DNA of 64,000 nt from an uncultured Devosia sp. (GTDB lineage Bacteria > Pseudomonadota > Alphaproteobacteria > Rhizobiales > Devosiaceae): assembly GCF_963517015.1 (NCBI RefSeq), contig NZ_CAUQDV010000001.1, forward strand, positions 1,556,001 through 1,620,000, written 5' to 3'. The notes under the pieces are model-generated. The model did not search any database, was not told the origin of the DNA, and saw nothing but the letters and a program-made list of their open reading frames with translations. Position 1 is the first letter of the stretch; each line of letters begins with the position of its first letter. The position numbers were made by a program, and so were the translations under genes. Shown here one piece after another: positions 21,585-30,444 of the stretch.

Positions 21585-24500
21585 ATGACGACTGTTTTTA
21601 CCACGCTGTTTTTCGAGCACGACCTCTGGCTCGTGGGGCTCGCGGCCCTGGTCTGCGCGGTTTCATCCTTTGCCGGCATCGCCTTGATGGATCGCGCCCG
21701 CAACATGGACGGGTCACGTCGTGGCGTATGGATCGGCGTCGCGGCACTGTCGGTCGGCTTTGGCATCTGGTCGACCCACTTTATTGCCATGCTGGCCTAT
21801 CGGCCCGATTTTGCCATCGGCTATGAACCGATCGGAACGCTTGCCTCGCTGCTGATCGCCATTGCGGCGAGTGGGGTCGGATTTGCCATGGCGGCCTATG
21901 GCAATCGTGGCAGCGACAGCCTGCTGGGCGGCATTGTCGTTGGTATCGGCATCACGGCGATGCACTACACCGGGATGAGCGCCATCCAGGTGGGTGGCAC
22001 GGTGGGGTGGAATATCGGGTTGGTGAACCTGTCGCTGCTGTTTGCGGCAGGCCTGGGCGCGGCGGCAGTAATGCTGGGCGCGACCAATTCCGCCTGGCGG
22101 ACGAGGCTTGTGGCGTCCGGACTGCTGACGCTGGCAATCGTCTCGATGCACTTTACCGCCATGGGGGCGGTCGATCTCAGCAATTGTTTCGCCATTACTT
22201 CCTTGAGCGACCTGCATACCGGTTGGGTCGCGGGCGGTGTGGCGTTGGGTAGCGCGGTCATTCTTGGGTCGGCGCTGCTGGCGCTGTTGCTGGATAGCAA
22301 GGACAAATTGCGACGAGCGCTGGAATCGCAACGGCTGCACAGTCTGGCCGACGCGGCGGTGGAGGGGCTGGTGATCATTCGTGATGGTCAGGTGGTCGGC
22401 GCCAATTCGAGCTTTTCCCGGATGGTCGGCATTGAGCGCGAGGCTCTGCTTGGTGCTCCGGTCGATCAGTTCTTTGCCTGCGATGCCCTGACCGAAGCGC
22501 GCAACGGGCCGGGGCAGTTCTGCCAGACCACGCTCAATGCTGCCGATGGCGAGACCATTGCCGTTGAACTGGTCAGCCAGCAGGCCGATTTGCTGCATGG
22601 TCTGACAGAAGTGCTCGCCATTCGCGATATTCGCGAACGGCTGGCGCATGAGGTGGAGAATGAGCGGGCCCGGGCGGCGACACGCGAGAGCGAAAAGCGC
22701 TTTGGCATGCTGGTGCAGTCGGTAACAGACTATGCCATCTACATGCTCGATCCGGATGGGTTGGTGGCGAGCTGGAATGCCGGTGCGCGCCGCAACAAGG
22801 GCTATGCAGCCCATGAAATCATCGGGCAGCCGTTTGCACTGTTCTATAGTATCGAGGACCGGCGCGCGGGCCTGCCGGAGCAGGCCCTGGGAGAAGCGCG
22901 CGAGACGGGTAAGTTCCAGACCGAAGGCTGGCGCTATCGCAAGGATGGGTCGAGCTTCTGGGCGCAGGTGTCGCTCGAGGCGATCCGCGGTGATGCCGAG
23001 GAACTGGTGGGTTTCGTCAAGATCACCCGCGACATCACACGCCAGCATGAGGATGCGGAGCGGATTGCTGCCGCAACCCGCAATCTCGAGGCGTCTCTGG
23101 CCAATATGAGCCAGGGGCTGGCGCTGTTTGATGCCAATGAGCGGATCGTGGTGGCCAATGGGCAGCTCAAGGAAATCCTCGACATTCCCGAGCAAGTCTC
23201 GGTGCATGGCTTCGGTCTGCATGACCTGGCCAAATTCCTGACCGAGGACGGCAATGTCGAACCGGCGGCGCTGGACGAGATTTACGACCTGCACAAACGG
23301 CTGGTCGCGGGCGAGCAGAATGGCGAGATCGTCCAGGAATTCCCGGGCGGGAAGTCTATCCGCATCGTGCATCGTCCGGCAGGCGATGGTGGCTGGGTCT
23401 CGACCTTCGAAGATATTTCGGAACGCAAGCAATCCGAGCGGCAGATCCACTATATGGCCCATCACGATGGGCTGACCGGATTGCCCAATCGCAGCAGTTT
23501 CACCAATCATCTTTCGGGTGCTTTGGAGCGGGCGGGGCAGGTGCAGCGCGTGGCCGTGCTCGGCATCGACCTTGACCGGTTCAAGGAGGTCAACGACCAG
23601 ATGGGGCATCGGGCCGGCGACATGGTGCTCAAGGATTATGCCGGTCGCATCACCGAGGCCTTGCAGGACGGCGAGTTCATGGCGCGGTTCGGTGGCGATG
23701 AGTTCGCGGCCTTTAAGGTGTTCCGCACCGATGCGGAGCTGTTCGGGCTGATCGAGCGGCTGGAAGAGGCGGTGGAGCAACGCTTCATCATCGACCGGAG
23801 CGAAGTTTCCATCGGCGCCAGCATCGGCGTGGCGGTTTTCCCCGATGACGGGCGCACGGCAGAGAAGCTGATCAGCAATGCCGATATGGCCATGTACCGT
23901 GCCAAGCGCAACCTGACCGAGCGCGTGTGCTTTTATGAATCGGACATGGACGAAGCAGCGCGCGATCGGCGCTTGTTGGCCCGCGACCTTTGGGACGCCA
24001 TCGACAAGGGGCAGCTGCAGCTCAAGTTCCAGGTGCAGAAGTCGGTACAGAGCGGCGAGATCACCGGCTATGAGGCGCTGTTGCGCTGGCATCACCCCGA
24101 GCGCGGGCTGGTACCGCCGACTGACTTCATCCCGATTGCCGAGGAATGTGGTGCCATACTGCCGATCGGCGAATGGGTGCTGCAGCAGGCCTGTATTGAG
24201 GCGACGCATTGGGACGCCGGCATCAAGTTGGCGGTCAATATTTCGCCCGTGCAATTGGGCAGCGCCAATCTGGTCGAAGTGGTCAAGCTCGCGCTGGTCG
24301 AGACCGGGCTGGAGCCTGGCCGGCTGGAGCTCGAAGTGACCGAGAGCGCGATCATCGGCGATAAGGTGCGGGCGCTGCACATGCTGGGACAGATCAAGGA
24401 TCTGGGCGTGACGATCGCCATCGACGATTTTGGGACGGGTTATTCGTCGCTGGAAACGCTGAGGGCCTTCCCGTTCGACAAGATCAAGCTCGATCGCAGC

Positions 24501-24713
24501 TTCATGTCGGAAGTGGAGACGAGCAAGCAGGCCAAGGCGGTGGTGCGGGCCATTCTCGAACTGGGCCGTGGCCTTGAAGTGCCTGTGCTGGCCGAGGGGG
24601 TCGAAACCAGCGAGCAGCTTTCGTTCCTGCTGGAGGAAGGGTGCGACGAGGCGCAAGGCTATTATCTCGGGCGACCGGAAGCGATGGAACGGGAACAGCG
24701 CATCGCTGTATAG
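21585..24713 (+). CDS. MHYT-PAS-GGDEF-EAL cyclic-di-GMP signalling protein
   Basis: A 1042-aa membrane sensor. Residues 1-240 hold seven hydrophobic segments with three MHYT motifs (IWSTHFIAML, ITAMHYTGMS, IVSMHFTAMG), thought to bind copper, oxygen, CO or NO. Then come three PAS-like domains (LADAAVEGLVIIRDG; SVTDYAIYMLDPDG; NMSQGLALFDANE), a GGDEF domain with intact RFGGDEFAAF (703-707) and an EAL domain with E830-A-L and the loop IDDFGTGYSSL. Both cyclase and phosphodiesterase sites look complete. ATG 21585 fits the family start better than ATG 21540. Confidence 0.93.
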   Translation: MTTVFTTLFFEHDLWLVGLAALVCAVSSFAGIALMDRARNMDGSRRGVWIGVAALSVGFGIWSTHFIAMLAYRPDFAIGYEPIGTLASLLIAIAASGVGFAMAAYGNRGSDSLLGGIVVGIGITAMHYTGMSAIQVGGTVGWNIGLVNLSLLFAAGLGAAAVMLGATNSAWRTRLVASGLLTLAIVSMHFTAMGAVDLSNCFAITSLSDLHTGWVAGGVALGSAVILGSALLALLLDSKDKLRRALESQRLHSLADAAVEGLVIIRDGQVVGANSSFSRMVGIEREALLGAPVDQFFACDALTEARNGPGQFCQTTLNAADGETIAVELVSQQADLLHGLTEVLAIRDIRERLAHEVENERARAATRESEKRFGMLVQSVTDYAIYMLDPDGLVASWNAGARRNKGYAAHEIIGQPFALFYSIEDRRAGLPEQALGEARETGKFQTEGWRYRKDGSSFWAQVSLEAIRGDAEELVGFVKITRDITRQHEDAERIAAATRNLEASLANMSQGLALFDANERIVVANGQLKEILDIPEQVSVHGFGLHDLAKFLTEDGNVEPAALDEIYDLHKRLVAGEQNGEIVQEFPGGKSIRIVHRPAGDGGWVSTFEDISERKQSERQIHYMAHHDGLTGLPNRSSFTNHLSGALERAGQVQRVAVLGIDLDRFKEVNDQMGHRAGDMVLKDYAGRITEALQDGEFMARFGGDEFAAFKVFRTDAELFGLIERLEEAVEQRFIIDRSEVSIGASIGVAVFPDDGRTAEKLISNADMAMYRAKRNLTERVCFYESDMDEAARDRRLLARDLWDAIDKGQLQLKFQVQKSVQSGEITGYEALLRWHHPERGLVPPTDFIPIAEECGAILPIGEWVLQQACIEATHWDAGIKLAVNISPVQLGSANLVEVVKLALVETGLEPGRLELEVTESAIIGDKVRALHMLGQIKDLGVTIAIDDFGTGYSSLETLRAFPFDKIKLDRSFMSEVETSKQAKAVVRAILELGRGLEVPVLAEGVETSEQLSFLLEEGCDEAQGYYLGRPEAMEREQRIAV

Positions 24714-24716
24714 GCG

Positions 24717-25328
24717 CTAGTGTTGCCAGACAACGAGACCGGCGGCCGTGGCCATCATGGCGCCGGCGGTCTTGTTGAGGCGGCCCAGGGCGCGCTCGCT
24801 CTTGAACATTTCGCGGGCGGCCGAGGCCAGCCAGGCATAGCCCGAGGCAATGATCAGTAGGACCACGCTGACGATGACGGTCAGCTCGGCAAAGGCGACC
24901 GGGTTCATCTGGTCGAGCGGGATTACTGTAGGCAGGATGGCCAGGTAGAAGACGATGGTCTTGGGATTGCCCATGGTCAGCGAAAAGCCGGCGAGGAAGG
25001 TCTTCCAGGCGCTTTCGTTTTTCGGCTTCATCTGTTCGGCGCCGGGGCGGGCCGTCCAGAATTTCCAGGCGATGTAGAGAAGATAAGCGGCACCGGCCCA
25101 ACGGATCACCACGAATACCGGGCCGAAAAGCGTAGCGATGGCGGCCAAGCCAAAGACTGCGAAGACGAAATAGACCAGGTCACCGGCGAGAATGCCAAGC
25201 ACCATGGGGAATGCCCCCTTGAAGCCCCCGCCCAGCGCGCGGGCGACGACGGCTGCGACGCCAGGGCCGGGCACGAGAACGGCGATCGCATAGGCAATGG
25301 TGAAGGTGGTCAGGGTGAAGATATCCAT
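24717..25328 (-). CDS. RhtB/LysE-family exporter
   Basis: A 203-aa six-helix protein. The start FTIAYAIAVLVPGPGVAAVV is the RhtB signature (PGP), with GFSLTMGNPKTIVFYLA the second conserved block. It exports an amino acid or derivative such as homoserine or threonine; the substrate is not predictable. Convergent with the MHYT gene (3-nt gap). Confidence 0.88.
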   Translation of the reverse strand: MDIFTLTTFTIAYAIAVLVPGPGVAAVVARALGGGFKGAFPMVLGILAGDLVYFVFAVFGLAAIATLFGPVFVVIRWAGAAYLLYIAWKFWTARPGAEQMKPKNESAWKTFLAGFSLTMGNPKTIVFYLAILPTVIPLDQMNPVAFAELTVIVSVVLLIIASGYAWLASAAREMFKSERALGRLNKTAGAMMATAAGLVVWQH

Positions 25329-25833
25329 GACGCTGGCTCCGATCCGGGTGGGTGATGTGTTCCACAGCCGCGCGCCAGGGGCAAGACGTGCCGAAGCGCC
25401 GCCTGTCGCGGTTTTCGAGGCGTTTCGCCTTCGACCTGTTTTCGCCCTTTCAAAGGGCGGATCCCGAGACGGCCTTCGCCTCTTGAGATTTATTTATTGA
25501 GACGAACCACCGTCTCGGGACGTCCGGTTTTATGCACCGCGTCGGGCGGTCGATCCATCGCTCGCAGATCAACAGGCCCAAGCGTATACCCGTGCGGATG
25601 GCATATCCGCACGCCCGGCCCATTCCCGCCACTGTCGCCTGCAGGCCGCCCGTGCGGGATGGATGGGTGGAGTATGAGGGCGGTAGGAGGGGCGGGGATA
25701 AGTTTTTGGGGTTTTGGCAGGTAAGAGATTGAGAGCACTCAGATAAATCTCTCGTTGGGCGAAATGACCAGGAACCCGGATGCCCATCCTCTCCCGTTCA
25801 CAGGAGAGGATGGGCATCGCGTGTGCGGAGGTC
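25329..25833. repeat. Intergenic region rich in inverted repeats
   Basis: No gene seen. Inverted repeats: CGCCCTTT/AAAGGGCG (25443-25459), TCCCGAGACGG/CCGTCTCGGGA (25462-25472 with 25510-25520), CGTGCGGAT/ATCCGCACG (25591-25613) and a perfect 16-bp stem GATGCCCATCCTCTCC (25779-25794 with 25803-25818). The last hairpin sits just after the nucleoside hydrolase stop and may end that gene's transcript. Confidence 0.75.
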
Positions 25834-26775
25834 TTACGGCAGTCTCGCCAGTCGTTCGGTCAGCAACTGGTAGAAGCCGTCGGCATTGCCGTTGCGGAGG
25901 TAGGTGACATTACGGACGCGGCCGGTGACGTGCCAGTAGTCGGTGACGGTCATGCCCATGGTGAGTTCGCTGTCGACCTCGATCGTCACGTTGCAGTGGC
26001 GGCCCTCGAAAAGGTCTGGCTGGAGCAGCCAGGCGATGACGGTGGGATCGTGCAGTGGGGCGCCGGTCCAGCCGTATTTCTGCAGGTCGAAGCCCTCCGA
26101 GAAGGTCAGCATTTCGTAGACAGCCTGACCGGCCTTGTTGCCGATGGCCTTGATGGCCGACAGGCGCTCTGGGGTCGACTGGATCTGGTGAGTGACGTCC
26201 AGCGGCAGCATGGTGATCGGAGCGCCGGAGCGCAGGACCACGTCGGCGGCTTCGGGATCGACATAGATGTTGAATTCGGCGGCGGGGGTGATGTTGCCGA
26301 CCTCGAAATAGGCGCCGCCCATCATCACGATCTCGGCGATACGCCCGGCAATGGCGGGCTGCTTGATCAGGGCCATGGCGATATTGGTCAGCGGACCAAG
26401 GGTGCAGAGGGTGACCGTGCCCGGTTCATGGGCCATGAGCGTATCGATGATGTAGTCGACGCCGTGCTGGCCCTGCAGCGGAATGGTGGGGTCTGGCAGG
26501 TGAGGGCCGTTCATGCCGGTTTCGCCATGGACGTGTTCGGCGGTGACAAGCTGGCGGCGGATGGGACGGGCACAGCCGGCATAGACGGGCACGTCCAGCT
26601 TGCCGGCGAGTTCGACGACCTTGCGGGCGTTGTTGGCATTGTGGTGCAGGCCGACATTGCCGGCGACGGCGACAATGCCCAGGACGTCGAGTTCTGCGGG
26701 GGAGGCGAGGGCCAATAGGATAGCGACGGCATCGTCCTGGCCAGGATCGGTGTCAATGATGATCTTGCGAGACAT
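25834..26775 (-). CDS. Inosine-uridine preferring nucleoside hydrolase
   Basis: A 313-aa protein of the IunH/RihA family that splits ribonucleosides into base and ribose. The calcium and catalytic signature IIIDTDPGQDDAVAI is at the N-terminus, and later family blocks are visible (LCTLGPLTNIAMAL, EIVMMGGAYFEVGNITPAAE, PLDVTHQ, LHDPTVIAWLL). Start ATG 26775 gives MSRKIIIDTD; upstream in-frame codons are ignored. Single gene, divergent from the AI-2E transporter. Confidence 0.93.
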   Translation of the reverse strand: MSRKIIIDTDPGQDDAVAILLALASPAELDVLGIVAVAGNVGLHHNANNARKVVELAGKLDVPVYAGCARPIRRQLVTAEHVHGETGMNGPHLPDPTIPLQGQHGVDYIIDTLMAHEPGTVTLCTLGPLTNIAMALIKQPAIAGRIAEIVMMGGAYFEVGNITPAAEFNIYVDPEAADVVLRSGAPITMLPLDVTHQIQSTPERLSAIKAIGNKAGQAVYEMLTFSEGFDLQKYGWTGAPLHDPTVIAWLLQPDLFEGRHCNVTIEVDSELTMGMTVTDYWHVTGRVRNVTYLRNGNADGFYQLLTERLARLP

Positions 26776-26917
26776 AAGGGGCCTTAAGTGAGAATCCGGA
26801 TGGGATTCTAACGGGTCGTCCGGGGTGGGTCGATGGGCTCGCGACAGTGCCGTCAACGGAACGTTTACCCAAGGGCCACGTTACCGGAGCGCGAGGGGCT
26901 TCAGACACGGAAACATC

Positions 26918-28177
26918 ATGGCACGCGCTCTCAGCAAGCGGTCGGCGACAGAAGACATGAGCGAAAGCCAATTCGAACGCGTGCTGGGCAATGCTGCCCG
27001 GATCGCGCTGGTTTTCGTTGGATTTCTGGCACTGCTGTTCGCCCTCAAGGAGGGCCAGGTCTTTCTCGCGCCGGTGACGTTGGCCATCGTCATTGGGCTA
27101 ATGTTTGGTCCCGTTGCCGATCGCGTCGAACGGTTTGGGATTCCGCCCGCTTTATCGGCGGGCGTTGTCGTGCTGATGCTGATCGGACTGATCGCGGCTG
27201 CGCTGACGCTGTTCGCCGTGCCGCTTTCCGAATGGGTGGGCAGGGCGCCAGCAATCTGGGAAAAGCTGCAGTTGCAATTGGCAAATCTGCAGGGACCACT
27301 TGAGGCGGTTACTGCGTTCCAGTCGCAGCTCTCCTCCATTCTGGGCAGTGATAGTGCCATGGCCGTTACCGTGGAAGATGGCGGGCAGGTGATCGGGGTG
27401 GCCATGCTGGCGCCGGCGATCATGGCGCAGGCGCTGATCTTTCTGGCCAGCCTCTATTTTTTCCTCGCGACGCGCGACCATATCCGGATTTCGGTGCTGT
27501 CGCTTTGCGTCAGCCGGCGGATGCGCTGGCGCACGGCGCATGTGTTCCGCGACGTCGAGGCCAAGGTGTCGCGCTTCCTCCTCTCGATCACCTTCATCAA
27601 TGTTTGCGTGGGTTGTGCGGTGTCGCTGGCCATGTGGGCCATCGGCATGCCGTCGCCAATCCTGTGGGGCGCGTTGGCGGCGGTGCTCAACTATATCCCC
27701 TATGTGGGGCAGGCGGTGATGGGACTGACGCTGCTAGCGGTGGGCCTTGGCACGCAGACGGGGCTGGAGAATATCCTGTTACCGGTTGCCTGCTATGTGG
27801 CGATCAATTTCATCGAAGGGCAGATCGTGACGCCGCATTTCATCGGCCGCACGATGACACTGAACCCGTTCATCATCTTCCTGTCGATCACCTTCTGGCT
27901 GTGGGCCTGGGGGCCGGTGGGTGGTCTGGTGGCCGTGCCGACGCTTCTCATCGCGACCTCGATCATGGCGCATGCCTTGCCCAGCAAGCCGATGATGCCC
28001 AAGCGCCCGGTGCGGCGGACGGCGAATATGAGCGATCGGGAAATGCTGCTGGCCAATACGGCGCGGGCGATCCGGGAGCAGGCGGAATTGCAAAAAGAGC
28101 CGAATGAAAAGCGAAAAGAGGAAAGACTTCAGCCTCCCGAGGGGACGGCGCCGAGTGGGGTGGAGCCCGTCGCGTAG
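26918..28177 (+). CDS. AI-2E (PerM/TqsA) family membrane transporter
   Basis: A 419-aa membrane protein with about eight hydrophobic segments (VFVGFLALLFALKEGQVFLA; LSAGVVVLMLIGLIAAALTL; FINVCVGCAVSLAMWAIGM). The family block GALAAVLNYIPYVGQAVMG and FIEGQIVTPHFIGRTMTLNP identify it. Members export AI-2 or act as cation/proton antiporters; substrate not predictable. The cytosolic tail is Glu/Lys-rich. ATG 26918 is chosen; ATG 26957 is possible. Confidence 0.9.
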   Translation: MARALSKRSATEDMSESQFERVLGNAARIALVFVGFLALLFALKEGQVFLAPVTLAIVIGLMFGPVADRVERFGIPPALSAGVVVLMLIGLIAAALTLFAVPLSEWVGRAPAIWEKLQLQLANLQGPLEAVTAFQSQLSSILGSDSAMAVTVEDGGQVIGVAMLAPAIMAQALIFLASLYFFLATRDHIRISVLSLCVSRRMRWRTAHVFRDVEAKVSRFLLSITFINVCVGCAVSLAMWAIGMPSPILWGALAAVLNYIPYVGQAVMGLTLLAVGLGTQTGLENILLPVACYVAINFIEGQIVTPHFIGRTMTLNPFIIFLSITFWLWAWGPVGGLVAVPTLLIATSIMAHALPSKPMMPKRPVRRTANMSDREMLLANTARAIREQAELQKEPNEKRKEERLQPPEGTAPSGVEPVA

Positions 28178-28208
28178 GGCTGAGTTATCGCGCTGACTTG
28201 CTGCACAC

Positions 28209-28347
28209 TCGATGTCACCCCGGCCCTGAGCCGGGGTCCATCTTGAGATGAAGCCACAGCCGCAAGGTGGTGGTGATTGGCATTTCCACCTTGCGGCGGA
28301 ACAACGATCTCGGGATGGGTCCCGGCTCAAGGCCGGGATGACATCGA
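28209..28347. repeat. 139-bp composite inverted-repeat element
   Basis: Outer 17-bp arms (28209-28225 and 28331-28347) match with one mismatch and include GGCCGGG(A/G)TGACATCGA. Each arm carries its own hairpin (CCCCGGC/GCCGGGG; CCCGGC/GCCGGG), and an inner stem CCGCAAGGTGG/CCACCTTGCGG lies at 28260-28296. It fills most of the 28178-28469 gap. Such GCCGGG-type palindromes are abundant REP-like elements in Rhizobiales. Confidence 0.8.
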
Positions 28348-28469
28348 GGGTGTGGGGCGGTTCGCGACGAAATGCTCGTCTCTCTGCCAAGCAGTTCTGC
28401 ACACACCAGACATCCGCAGAGACAGGCTTGACGGTTCTGCGCTGGAACGAAAGAGTCCGGGCCTGATTT

Positions 28470-30350
28470 GTGGTGGGGTTTTTCGTGGCGGGCGACGTTG
28501 TTGGACATGCGGCGGAAGCCGCGGCGCATGGTGTGGACCTGGTGCCGATCGTAGCGCTGCTGGGTGCGGCCGTCATTGGCGTTCCGCTGTTCAAGCGGCT
28601 GGGGTTGGGGTCCGTGCTGGGCTATCTGGCCGCGGGGCTGCTGCTGGGACCATCGGGCATTGCGCTGATCACCGATCCGGAATCGGTCTTGACCATTGCC
28701 GAGCTTGGCGTGGTGATGTTCCTGTTCATCGTCGGCCTCGAAATGGAGCCGAGCAAGCTCTGGGCGCTGCGCAAGCAGATCTTCGGGCTGGGTGTGATCC
28801 AGGTCGGCAGTTGCGGCGCGCTGCTGACAGGTGTCGGCATTCTGCTGGGCTTTGCTCCTGTCGTGGCCTTCATCTTCGGCATGGGCTTCGTTTTGACCTC
28901 GACCGCCATCGTCATGCAGATTCTGGGCGAGCGGGGCGAGCTGGCCACCGACAGCGGGCAGCGCATGGTGTCGATCCTGCTGCTGGAAGATCTTGCCATC
29001 GTGCCGCTGCTGGCGGTGGTTGCGCTGCTTGCGCCCTCGAGTGGCGAAGAGGTGGGCATGGTCAGCCGGGTGGTGGGGATATTGATCCCAATCGGCGCGG
29101 TGTTGCTGCTGATCTTTGTCGGGCGACGGATCATGAATCCGTTCTTTGCGCTGCTGGCATCGACCAAGCTGCGGGAAGTGATGACGGCTGCGGCGCTGCT
29201 TGTGGTGCTGGGAGCGGCGTTGCTGTTCCAGGCGAGCGGGCTATCCATGGCCATGGGCGCGTTTCTGGCCGGTGTGCTGCTGTCGACCTCGACCTTCCGG
29301 CATCAGCTCGAGGCCGATGTCGAGCCGTTCCGTGGCATATTGCTTGGGCTGTTTTTCCTGGCGGTCGGCATGTCGCTGGACCTCTCGATCGTCGGGCAAA
29401 ACTGGCAGATCATCGCGCTCAGCGTCGCGGTCTTCATGGTGGTCAAGGCGTTGGCGATCTACATCATCGCGCGGTTGCTCAAGTCGAGCCATGGGGTGGC
29501 GCTGGAGCGGGCGGTGCTGATGGGGCAGGGCGGGGAATTTGCCTTCGTGCTCTATACGACGGCAGTGGCGGCCGGGATCATCGACGGGCCGACCAATGCG
29601 ATATTTACCGCAACGGTCATCGTTTCGATGGTGCTGACGCCGTTCTTTATCATCGGGCTGCGCTATGTGATGCCCAAGAAGGCCGAGCAGTCGATGGACG
29701 GCGTCGAGACCGCCGATGGGCTATCGGGGCGTATCCTGATCATCGGCTTTGGCCGCTTCGGGCAGATTGCCAGCCAGCCGCTGCTGGCCATGCATCACTC
29801 GGTGTCGATCATCGACAATGACACGGACATGATCCGGGCCGCGGCGAGCATCGGCTTCAAGGTCTATTATGGCGACGGGACGCGGCTCGATATTCTCCAT
29901 GCCGCGGGCGCGGGCAACGCCGACCTGATCCTGATCTGTACGGACGACAAGTTGCAGACGACGCGGATTGCCGAGTTGCTGCGTGACGAGTTTCCGCTGA
30001 CGCGGGTGATGGCGCGGGCGTTCGATCGTTCGCATGCGATCGAACTGCTCCGGGCGGGAGCGGAATTTCAGGTGCGCGAGGTTTTCGAATCGGCGCTGAC
30101 CTTTGGTGGCAAGGCCATCGGCATGCTGGGTGCTACGGCAGAGGAGGCCGAGGAGGTGGTCGAGGGCGTGCGCGACCGCGACCGGCAGCGCTTCGACCGG
30201 CAGATGGCGGGCGAGGACTGGCGTAATCTTGGGACACTGCTGCTGTCGAATGCTCAGGAGCAGGCGCGCGAGAGTGGTGTCAACGTTTCCGAAGATGCGG
30301 CAGAGGACGCCGCCGAAGACGCGCTGGGCAAACCGGTGCAGCCAGCCTGA
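28470..30350 (+). CDS. KefB/KefC-type cation:proton antiporter (CPA2) with RCK domain
   Basis: A 626-aa protein. Residues 15-410 are a CPA2 antiporter core of about 12 helices (LGSVLGYLAAGLLLGPSGIA, LTIAELGVVMFLFIVGLEME, TSTAIVMQILGERGEL, DLAIVPLLAVV). A TrkA-N/RCK nucleotide domain follows (ILIIGFGRFGQIASQPLL, YGDGTRLDILHAAGA). The tail is acidic. It probably exchanges K+ or Na+ for H+ under NAD(H) or glutathione control. The start is GTG 28470 or GTG 28485; no ATG is close. Confidence 0.92.
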   Translation: MVGFFVAGDVVGHAAEAAAHGVDLVPIVALLGAAVIGVPLFKRLGLGSVLGYLAAGLLLGPSGIALITDPESVLTIAELGVVMFLFIVGLEMEPSKLWALRKQIFGLGVIQVGSCGALLTGVGILLGFAPVVAFIFGMGFVLTSTAIVMQILGERGELATDSGQRMVSILLLEDLAIVPLLAVVALLAPSSGEEVGMVSRVVGILIPIGAVLLLIFVGRRIMNPFFALLASTKLREVMTAAALLVVLGAALLFQASGLSMAMGAFLAGVLLSTSTFRHQLEADVEPFRGILLGLFFLAVGMSLDLSIVGQNWQIIALSVAVFMVVKALAIYIIARLLKSSHGVALERAVLMGQGGEFAFVLYTTAVAAGIIDGPTNAIFTATVIVSMVLTPFFIIGLRYVMPKKAEQSMDGVETADGLSGRILIIGFGRFGQIASQPLLAMHHSVSIIDNDTDMIRAAASIGFKVYYGDGTRLDILHAAGAGNADLILICTDDKLQTTRIAELLRDEFPLTRVMARAFDRSHAIELLRAGAEFQVREVFESALTFGGKAIGMLGATAEEAEEVVEGVRDRDRQRFDRQMAGEDWRNLGTLLLSNAQEQARESGVNVSEDAAEDAAEDALGKPVQPA

Positions 30351-30444
30351 TCAAGTGTTGCGAGGGGGCTTCCGCCTGCCGGAATTAAGTGCAAGACTGA
30401 TCGGGCAAGAGGGGAAAACTTGGCCATGAAATCTGGATTGCGAC

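Noticed and set aside
21714..24656. 980-aa minus-strand open frame
   Set aside because: Antisense of the MHYT-GGDEF-EAL gene, whose motifs are intact.
28277..29821. 514-aa plus-strand frame overlapping the antiporter
   Set aside because: Gly/Arg/Ala-rich off-frame translation; the KefB-type frame carries the real family motifs.
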